Assembly: GCA_017545095.1 (NCBI GenBank)
Contig: JAFYCU010000069.1
Location: forward strand, 1-26,969
Length of the DNA stretch: 26,969 nt
Reading direction: 5' to 3'
DNA from: Muribaculaceae bacterium
Lineage (GTDB): Bacteria; Bacteroidota; Bacteroidia; Bacteroidales; Muribaculaceae
The position numbers and the translations under genes are program-made. Of this stretch, positions 21,969 through 26,969 are shown in pieces (the first letter of the stretch is position 1; every line of letters starts with the position of its first letter). The notes beneath the pieces were generated by a model. That model ran no database searches, was not told the DNA's origin, and saw only the letters and a list, made by a program, of their open reading frames with translations.

Positions 21969-23543
21969 ATGCCCACCGAGATTCAGTTACCCCCGCGCAT
22001 CGACGGCAAAGCCCCTGCCGTGCTGCGTGATAGCAAGCAAATCACCATCATCGGAGCCAATGGCTCGGGCAAGAGCCGGTTCTGCACCGCGCTGATGGAT
22101 GCCTGCCCCGGAAAGGCTTATCGCATATCGGCATTGAGGGCCTTGTTCCCCGTCAAGGAAGCGAACCCGCTGCCTGGGTCAATCAAGACCATCTTCGACC
22201 GCATGAACGAGGCCAGTCCGCAGGTGACCAACAATGCCGACACCGAGTTTGACCAACTGTCGTATGTGATGCTCATCGATGAGTTCCGAGAGTTGATGAA
22301 CTTCAAAACCCATCGCCTGATGGGTGAATCCATGGAGTTTCCCAAGACCCGACTCGACACCGTGGTGCGTGTGTGGCAGGAGGTGTTTCCGAAAAACAAA
22401 GTGCTTCGCGAAAACGGCAAACTGCTTTTCACCACCGAGGGTCAAAGCGACACTTACCCATCGCTGCGGCTGAGCGATGGCGAAAAGGCTGTGCTCTATT
22501 ATATCGGGGCGGTGCTCTACGCCATGCCCGATGCCGTGATACTGGTCGATGACCCCGAAACGTTTATCCACCACAGCATCATGCACACGCTGTGGAACGT
22601 GATTGAGGCCATCAGGCCCGATTGCACCTTTATCTACAACACCCACGATGTGGACTTTGCCTCGTCGCGCGTCGACAACCAGTGTGTGTGGGTCAAGGCT
22701 TTCGACCCCGAGCGGCATGCGTGGGACTATGAGGTGACCCCCACCAGTCAGGACTTGAGCGATGCCCTCTACTATGAAATCCTTGGCAGCCGCAAGCCCA
22801 TCTTGTTTGTGGAGGGCGACGACCGCCACAGCCTCGACTCGCGCCTGTATCCGCTCATCTTCCCGGAATACACGGTGAAGCCGCTGGGCAGCTGCGACAA
22901 GGTGATTGAGTCGGTGCGGTCGTTCAGCGACCTAAGCTCGTTCCATCGCCTCGAGAGCCGGGGCATCGTCGACCGCGACCGACGAAGCGAACAGGAAGTG
23001 GACTACCTGCGGCGTCGCAACATCTATGTGCCCGATGTGGCCGAAATCGAGAACCTGTTCATGCTCGAGGGGGTGATACGTGCCGTGGCACGCAGCAAGC
23101 ATCGCGACGAGAACTCGGTGGCTGGCAAGGTGATGCATAATGTGATGACGATGTTCACGCGCGAACTCAAGGCGCAGGCTTTGGAACACGTGCGACACCG
23201 CGTGAAGCGTAACGTGGAGATGCGCATCGACATGAAGTTCCGTTCAATCAACGATGTGGAGGAACACATGGTTGACCTCGTGCGCGAAATCAACCCACGA
23301 GGGATGTATGACGACCTGTGTCGCGAGTTCCACATCTATCTCAAGAATCACGACTATATGGCCGTGTTGCGGGTGTTCAACTACAAGCAGATGCTGGGCG
23401 ATAGCAATGTGGCATCGCTGTGCGGTTTCCATCGCAAGGACGACTACCTGCGCAGTGTGTTCAACATCCTCAAGGGCGATGGCCCCGAGGCCAAGGCCAT
23501 CCGTCATGCAGTGAAAGCCTGTTTCGGCCTCGGCGACGAGTAG
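21969..23543 (+). CDS. AAA ATPase fused to a DUF4435 (TOPRIM-like) domain, PARIS-like
   Basis: A 524-residue cytosolic protein. The N-terminal half is an SMC/ABC-type ATPase: Walker A GANGSGKS (29-36), signature LSDGEK (168-173), Walker B Leu-Val-Asp-Asp-Pro-Glu (192-197) and His-switch NTHD (224-227). From about residue 276 a DUF4435 domain follows with FVEGDD (280-285, E282), Gly-Ile-Val-Asp-Arg-Asp (D335, D337) and Glu-Ile-Glu-Asn-Leu-Phe (359-364); these are the acidic TOPRIM-type metal sites. The anti-phage system PARIS consists of exactly such an ATPase (AriA) and a DUF4435 nuclease (AriB). A role in defence is inferred; related fused proteins are also common as uncharacterised genes in Bacteroidales. 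It is a single gene, convergent with two tRNA-Asn genes. Confidence 0.85.
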   Translation: MPTEIQLPPRIDGKAPAVLRDSKQITIIGANGSGKSRFCTALMDACPGKAYRISALRALFPVKEANPLPGSIKTIFDRMNEASPQVTNNADTEFDQLSYVMLIDEFRELMNFKTHRLMGESMEFPKTRLDTVVRVWQEVFPKNKVLRENGKLLFTTEGQSDTYPSLRLSDGEKAVLYYIGAVLYAMPDAVILVDDPETFIHHSIMHTLWNVIEAIRPDCTFIYNTHDVDFASSRVDNQCVWVKAFDPERHAWDYEVTPTSQDLSDALYYEILGSRKPILFVEGDDRHSLDSRLYPLIFPEYTVKPLGSCDKVIESVRSFSDLSSFHRLESRGIVDRDRRSEQEVDYLRRRNIYVPDVAEIENLFMLEGVIRAVARSKHRDENSVAGKVMHNVMTMFTRELKAQALEHVRHRVKRNVEMRIDMKFRSINDVEEHMVDLVREINPRGMYDDLCREFHIYLKNHDYMAVLRVFNYKQMLGDSNVASLCGFHRKDDYLRSVFNILKGDGPEAKAIRHAVKACFGLGDE

Positions 23544-23579
23544 GCGTGCATGGCGGGATACCACCGCATCGTGTCGCAC

Positions 23580-23618
23580 AAAAAAGCAAGAGCCAGACAA
23601 TTGTCTGGCTCTTGCTTT
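23580..23618 (-). terminator. perfect palindromic terminator between the ATPase gene and tRNA-Asn
   Basis: A 36-base perfect palindrome (18-bp arms, centre at 23600/23601). On the minus strand it ends in six T (23585-23580), so it terminates the tRNA-Asn transcript; on the plus strand it ends in TTT and may also serve the ATPase gene, whose stop is 40 bp away. Confidence 0.9.
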
Positions 23619-23619
23619 G

Positions 23620-23693
23620 CGCTTCAAGATGGACTTGAACCAACGACCCCATGATTAACAGTCATGTGCTCTAACCAACTGAGCTATTGAAGC
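23620..23693 (-). tRNA. tRNA-Asn (anticodon GTT), promoter-distal copy
   Basis: Acceptor GCTTCAA/TTGAAGC is perfect; the anticodon stem CATGA/TCATG encloses CTGTTAA with anticodon GTT; the T loop starts TTCAA. CCA is not encoded. The T stem (GTTGG with CCATC) has one U-U mismatch. Identical to the copy at 23732-23805 over all 74 bases. Confidence 0.95.
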
Positions 23694-23731
23694 ATGTGAG
23701 CAGTTTATAGTCCTGTGCCCGGGACTTTGAG

Positions 23732-23805
23732 CGCTTCAAGATGGACTTGAACCAACGACCCCATGATTAACAGTCATGTGCTCTAACCAACTGAGCTATT
23801 GAAGC
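23732..23805 (-). tRNA. tRNA-Asn (anticodon GTT), promoter-proximal copy
   Basis: Same 74-base sequence as the copy at 23620-23693; 38 bases of unrelated spacer separate the two. Both should be cut from one transcript starting at the promoter near 23837. Confidence 0.95.
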
Positions 23806-23836
23806 AGTCACACGTCGCGTTGAGCGAAATGCGGTG

Positions 23837-23900
23837 CAAAATTACGGCGACTTTTTGAACTGACCAAATTTTTTTCAAAAAAAATGCGTTTCTAGGCTTT
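23837..23900 (-). promoter_or_regulatory. tRNA-Asn promoter with A/T-rich upstream element
   Basis: On the minus strand TTTG (23868-23865) and TAATTTTG (23844-23837) have a 20-base spacer. The upstream A/T block and TGCGTTT match the tRNA-Asp promoter at 7477-7505 nearly exactly. Confidence 0.75.
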
Positions 23901-24147
23901 TTTTTCTTCGAAGCGGCATTTGAAGAGGCGCGAAATGCAGATTTGTGCCCCATTGCGGCTTGTGATTTTTGAGTCCGTAGTGGCCGGCTTTAACGAGGTC
24001 ACATGCCGCTGCACGCATGCCTTGGCACGACTCGCTTGTCCGGCCTCCCCCTCACTCCACATGTGGGGTTTGGGGAGGCCTTTTCTTTTCACACCACCCC
24101 AGCAGCTCTCGCATCAGTCGTGCGTTAGCCATCTTGGTTTTCAGCTC
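23901..24147. other. gene-free region with intergenic repeats
   Basis: No convincing gene. It contains a hairpin (24042-24080) and a 16-bp fragment of the CGTGCGTTAGCCATCT repeat at 24119-24134, directly after the stop of the dockerin-tailed gene. Confidence 0.55.
24042..24082. repeat. GGCCTCCCC hairpin repeat, part shared with 13546-13563
   Basis: GGCCTCCCC (24042-24050) and GGGGAGGCC (24072-24080) form a stem with an inner CCACATGTGG palindrome; TTTTCTTTT follows on the plus strand. The 18-mer at 24065-24082 (GGGGTTTGGGGAGGCCTT) is identical to 13546-13563. This looks like the G/C-rich intergenic repeat common in Bacteroidales. Confidence 0.65.
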
Positions 24148-25047
24148 TCACCTCTTCAGCATGGTGCTGATGATGGCGTTCACGTCGTCGATGTCCACGC
24201 GTCCGTCGCCGGTCACATCGTGCCTCACATCGGGGCTGGGCGGTGCGAGCAAGCGGCTGATGCACGCGTTCAGGTCATCGATGTCAACGGCTCCGCTGCG
24301 GTCGAAGTCGGCCGCCTCGCAGCCGCCGTTGTCGTAGTGCTGGCCTTTGTAAATCACGTTGCCGTCGGCATCCTCGACATGGCGCAGCGAACCTGCGCAT
24401 CCGATGACCTCTGTGTCCATCATGCACGTGCCGAACGGTGACAGCAAATCCCCGTTTCCGTCAATGCCGATTCCCTCCACAAAGTGAATGCCCCTCCAGT
24501 CGTAGGCGGCGCACTGGTGGCCGCTGACGGTGACATCTCCCGCCGGCTCCAGGTTCTCGTCGGCATAGAAGTAATAGAGCAGGTATTCCTCTCCTTGACA
24601 GTAGTTCTCAAAATTCCAGTAGTCACCATAGAATTCCCACCATGCATCTTCGTTGATCATGGGGCCGGTCACATTCACATTGCGGATGGCGTAAACGTAG
24701 TGGTTGCCATAAATGGTGGTGTCGCGAGCAAACCCGATGGGAATGGATCCGGAATAAGTGATCCACCCCCAATGGTTCAGGTTCACGTCTGCGGTGCGGA
24801 ACGCTTTCTTGTAGCTCCTGCCGCCGATGACCGTATCGCCTCGGAACTCGATATAATAATTCCTCACAACAGTGGAGTCAAGCGTGGGTTCGGAAAGTCC
24901 GTCGTAGTTATAGAACTCCCAATCATCATAATACACCCACTTCACGCCCTCGCGCACCAGCGGCAGGTAGTTGCTGCCGGCCTGCGCCATGATACTGGAA
25001 AAAACAAGTACCAGCGAAAACAAAATAAGTTTGATGTTCGTGTTCAT
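24148..25047 (-). CDS. secreted protein with C-terminal dockerin-like domain
   Basis: A 299-residue exported protein. The signal peptide probably ends after Ala21 with Gln22 first in the mature chain. The body (about 25-240) is rich in Tyr, Trp, Gly and Asp and looks like a beta fold; I do not recognise it. Residues 243-299 hold two calcium-loop repeats, Asp-Phe-Asp-Arg-Ser-Gly-Ala-Val-Asp-Ile-Asp-Asp and Asp-Val-Thr-Gly-Asp-Gly-Arg-Val-Asp-Ile-Asp-Asp, each followed by a helix, as in dockerin type I. Bacteroidales secreted proteins often end this way without a cellulosome; the partner is unknown. A good promoter lies just upstream, so the gene is its own unit. Confidence 0.82.
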   Translation of the reverse strand: MNTNIKLILFSLVLVFSSIMAQAGSNYLPLVREGVKWVYYDDWEFYNYDGLSEPTLDSTVVRNYYIEFRGDTVIGGRSYKKAFRTADVNLNHWGWITYSGSIPIGFARDTTIYGNHYVYAIRNVNVTGPMINEDAWWEFYGDYWNFENYCQGEEYLLYYFYADENLEPAGDVTVSGHQCAAYDWRGIHFVEGIGIDGNGDLLSPFGTCMMDTEVIGCAGSLRHVEDADGNVIYKGQHYDNGGCEAADFDRSGAVDIDDLNACISRLLAPPSPDVRHDVTGDGRVDIDDVNAIISTMLKR

Positions 25048-25084
25048 AATGCAATGGTTGTTTAGTTGTTTGTAAATCCATTCG

Positions 25085-25115
25085 CAAAGTTATGTAAAAT
25101 ATTTATAACATCAAA
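25085..25115 (-). promoter_or_regulatory. promoter of the dockerin-tailed protein gene
   Basis: On the minus strand TTTG (25115-25112) and TAACTTTG (25092-25085) are 19 bases apart, matching the consensus. The ATG at 25047 is about 30 bases after the predicted start of transcription. Confidence 0.75.
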
Positions 25116-25191
25116 TTACCCCCCCTATTTTTAAAACTTATTAATTTTGTTGGATGGTATTTATTAAATATTAAGCAAAAAACACTGATTG

Positions 25192-25216
25192 CCGACATGC
25201 TCAAACCGCTTGTCGG
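25192..25216 (-). terminator. weak hairpin after the AraC-type gene
   Basis: CCGACA (25192-25197) pairs with TGTCGG (25211-25216); TTTTTT follows about 10 bases later on the minus strand. The stem is short, so this is only a possible terminator. Nothing else was seen between 25116 and 25299. Confidence 0.3.
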
Positions 25217-25299
25217 TGGGAATGGTAGCCAAGAGGGGATTTCGTTACGACTCCGAGGGGGTGTACTGCCCTCCCACGAGGTTGGGCGGCGCGGCCTGC

Positions 25300-26187
25300 T
25301 CAGCGACCGAAGCTGTGGGCGCGGCGGTAGTTGTTTGGCGACTGGCCCAGGTGCTTTTTCACGTATTTGCCGAAAAACGAGAGGTTGTTGAACCCCAGCT
25401 CGGCGGCGATTTCCTTGATGGAGCGTTCGCTGTAGAGCAGCATCTGCTTGATGCGTTGCACCATGCTTATGGCGATGAACTCGCTGGCGGTTTTGCCGCC
25501 ACGCTGGCGGCACACACTGGTGAGATACTTGGGCGACACGCACAGCTTGGAGGCATACCAGTTCACGCTGCGTGAGCAGTGGGTGTTGTCGGCCACCAAG
25601 GCCAGAAAGTGGCGGAACAGCTTGTCGCCCTGACGCAGCATGTCCTGGTCGGCATCGGCTTGCAGGTGATGGTTCACGCAGTTAAGCAGGTCGAAGGCGT
25701 AGGCACGCAACAACAAACTGACCGACTCCCGGCTGTAGATGGTCTCGGGATGGGTGAGCTTGAAGTCGGCCAGTTCGTAGTATTTCAGCATCAGCAACAC
25801 CTCGTCGGGCGTGAAATGAATCACCGGGTGCTCATAGATGTGCATGGCGGCATCGAAGATGCTCTTGTTGATGAAGTTGAACCCGATGTCGGGGGTAACA
25901 GCGCAAATCTTGCACATGAAGTCGGGCGTGTGGTGCACCAGGTCCACCACCGTCGCCGCATTGACAAACAACGCCTCGTGCTGGCACAAGCGGTGCAGCT
26001 GACTGTTGAGCCGCACTTCCAGCTCGCCTTGCAGGCAGAACACCATCGCAAGGAACTTCACCTTGAACACCCGCATCAAGTTGGGTGCGCTGGTGATGTT
26101 GTCGGCAAAGAACACCTCGCCGTCGTAGTAACGCGTTACGTTGGCATTGATGGTGGGCACGTCGTTGAAGTCGAGTTCCTTGATCAT
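25300..26187 (-). CDS. AraC family transcriptional regulator
   Basis: A 295-residue DNA-binding protein. The N-terminal half (to about 185) is a cupin-like sensing region without a motif that tells the ligand. The C-terminal domain has two helix-turn-helix units: about 210-231 (Tyr-Ala-Ser-Lys-Leu-Cys-Val-Ser-Pro-Lys-Tyr-Leu) and 257-285 (Ile-Lys-Glu-Ile-Ala-Ala-Glu-Leu-Gly-Phe), ending in the typical Gly-Gln-Ser-Pro-Asn-Asn-Tyr-Arg-Arg. It starts 55 bp after the alcohol dehydrogenase gene on the same strand, so both are probably on one transcript and it may control that gene. A tandem GTGGTTGGAT (26199-26218) lies between the two. Confidence 0.92.
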   Translation of the reverse strand: MIKELDFNDVPTINANVTRYYDGEVFFADNITSAPNLMRVFKVKFLAMVFCLQGELEVRLNSQLHRLCQHEALFVNAATVVDLVHHTPDFMCKICAVTPDIGFNFINKSIFDAAMHIYEHPVIHFTPDEVLLMLKYYELADFKLTHPETIYSRESVSLLLRAYAFDLLNCVNHHLQADADQDMLRQGDKLFRHFLALVADNTHCSRSVNWYASKLCVSPKYLTSVCRQRGGKTASEFIAISMVQRIKQMLLYSERSIKEIAAELGFNNLSFFGKYVKKHLGQSPNNYRRAHSFGR

Positions 26188-26242
26188 CGTGCAATGCAGT
26201 GGTTGGATGTGGTTGGATGTGTGGCGGCGGTTGTGCCGAAGG

Positions 26243-26969
26243 CTATTTGTAACACTCCAGGTAGATGTTGATGAGTTCCTCGCGGTTCAGGAATCGCGGG
26301 TCGAGGTCGAGCATGGCACCTCCGGTGGCGATGGCATTGTCGGCAAAGCGTTCGAAGTCGGCCATGGTGATGCCCCAGTCGCTGAGTTTCACGTTGTCGA
26401 CGTTGCAGGAGCGCTTCATCACCTCCAGGGCATCGAGGAAGTCGCTGGGGCGTGCGCTCTTCACCTGCCGCATTTTCTCGGCCATCTTCATATAGCGTTT
26501 CATCACGTCGTTCTTGAACGTCTTGAAGTAGGCACCACTGATGGCGATGAGTCCGGCTCCGTGCGGCAGCTTGGGGTAGAATGCGCTCATGGCGTGCTCC
26601 AGGGCGTGCTCGCCGGTGCAGCAGCTGGTGCTCTCCACCATGCCGGCCAGCGTGCTGGCCCACGCCACCTTGATGCGTGCCCACATGTTGTTGCCGTCGG
26701 CAACTGCCACCGGCAGGTATTTATACAGCAGTCGGATGGCCTCTAGCGCATAGAGATCGCTGATGGGTGAGTGAGCTTGGCTGATGTAGCCCTCGGCAGC
26801 GTGGAAAAATGCGTCAAAGCCTTGATAGGCGGTGAGCATGGGCGGCACGGTGAGCATGAGCTCGGGGTCGACGATGGCCGTGTGCGGGAAGATGAACGGT
26901 GAGCCAAAGCCCATCTTTTCCTGGGTGTCGTCGTTGGTGACCACACCCCACAGGTCCACCTCGGTGCCG
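26243..26969 (-). CDS. iron-containing alcohol dehydrogenase (N-terminus outside window)
   Basis: The frame is open to the right edge; about 242 residues are visible. The first visible residues are Gly-Thr-Glu-Val-Asp-Leu-Trp-Gly, the middle of the family's conserved nucleotide-binding stretch, so the GTG at 26959 is not the start. Metal-ligand regions are Gly-Phe-Asp-Ala-Phe-Phe-His-Ala-Ala-Glu and Glu-His-Ala-Leu-Glu-His-Ala-Met with Pro-His-Gly-Ala-Gly-Leu. Val-Thr-Asn-Asp-Asp-Thr-Gln-Glu-Lys-Met-Gly resembles the NADPH-dependent butanol-dehydrogenase/YqhD branch, which reduces aldehydes. Upstream of the AraC gene in one probable operon. Confidence 0.92.
   Translation of the reverse strand, partial: GTEVDLWGVVTNDDTQEKMGFGSPFIFPHTAIVDPELMLTVPPMLTAYQGFDAFFHAAEGYISQAHSPISDLYALEAIRLLYKYLPVAVADGNNMWARIKVAWASTLAGMVESTSCCTGEHALEHAMSAFYPKLPHGAGLIAISGAYFKTFKNDVMKRYMKMAEKMRQVKSARPSDFLDALEVMKRSCNVDNVKLSDWGITMADFERFADNAIATGGAMLDLDPRFLNREELINIYLECYK

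Noticed and set aside
21969..23805. A prophage or genomic island inserted at tRNA-Asn
   Set aside because: No integrase, no att-like partial tRNA copy and no phage genes are visible; both tRNA copies are complete.
23892..24092. Possible 66-codon gene on the minus strand
   Set aside because: It runs through the hairpin repeat at 24042-24080 and into the region upstream of the tRNA-Asn promoter, with no protein-like pattern.
25240..25300. Extension of the AraC-type protein in another frame, ending Gln-Tyr-Thr-Pro-Ser, similar to the end of the lipoprotein at 7577
   Set aside because: The AraC protein already ends with the normal family C-terminus. The 16-bp match (25254-25269 with 7583-7598) is short and most likely chance or a minor repeat.
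26243..26959. GTG at 26959 as the start of the alcohol dehydrogenase
   Set aside because: It lies inside a conserved stretch of the family and the frame is open to the window edge, so the real start is outside.

Overview
The window comes from a member of the order Bacteroidales (phylum Bacteroidota); I do not place it below that rank. Reasons: several promoters have the Bacteroidota form TTTG-N19/20-TAnnTTTG, classical Shine-Dalgarno sites are scarce, secreted proteins have predicted cleavage before glutamine, there is a Bacteroidota-type LptE, dockerin-like and GIYI-type C-termini occur on secreted proteins, and the intergenic repeats are typical of the group. It looks like a chromosomal core region that has collected small repeats, not a phage or a conjugative element.

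Layout. 1-281: C-terminal end of an IS4-like transposase plus flanking repeats. 282-503: small DUF6140-like gene, overlapping tail to tail with a MATE efflux gene (485-1873, minus), which follows a class A penicillin-binding protein gene (1986-4394, minus). 4749-6069: an isochorismatase-like hydrolase and a membrane-anchored protein of unknown function. 6389-7267: lgt, convergent with tRNA-Asp. 7577-8811: a lipoprotein gene and upp. 8850-10895: a MITE-like element, ribF with a repeat-derived C-terminal tail, and a frameshifted SDR gene that now reads through into ribF. 11172-12773: a secreted class A acid phosphatase with two phosphatase domains, the second lacking its catalytic residues. 12774-13526: about 750 bp without a gene, holding REP-like and foldback repeats. 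13584-16603: a run of three minus-strand genes (GYF-domain membrane protein, GT4 glycosyltransferase, radical SAM protein). 16690-17655: glutaminyl-cyclase-like lipoprotein. 17778-20800: a tight operon of sigma-54 activator, lptE, a hypothetical gene and secG. 20913-21749: PlsC-like acyltransferase. 21969-23543: an AAA ATPase-DUF4435 (TOPRIM-like) fusion resembling the two components of PARIS anti-phage defence, placed directly beside two identical tandem tRNA-Asn genes. 24148-25047: dockerin-tailed secreted protein. 25300-26969: AraC-type regulator and an iron-containing alcohol dehydrogenase cut by the window edge.

Many genes serve the cell envelope and export: PBP1A, Lgt, LptE, SecG, PlsC-like acyltransferase, GT4 and glutaminyl cyclase. 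Lgt would lipidate the lipoproteins in the window, and the glutaminyl-cyclase-like protein could cyclise the glutamine predicted at the mature N-terminus of both secreted proteins.

The best candidates for new biology are the ATPase-DUF4435 fusion, the phosphatase with a dead second domain, and the way repeats and a MITE-like terminus have rewritten the end of ribF.
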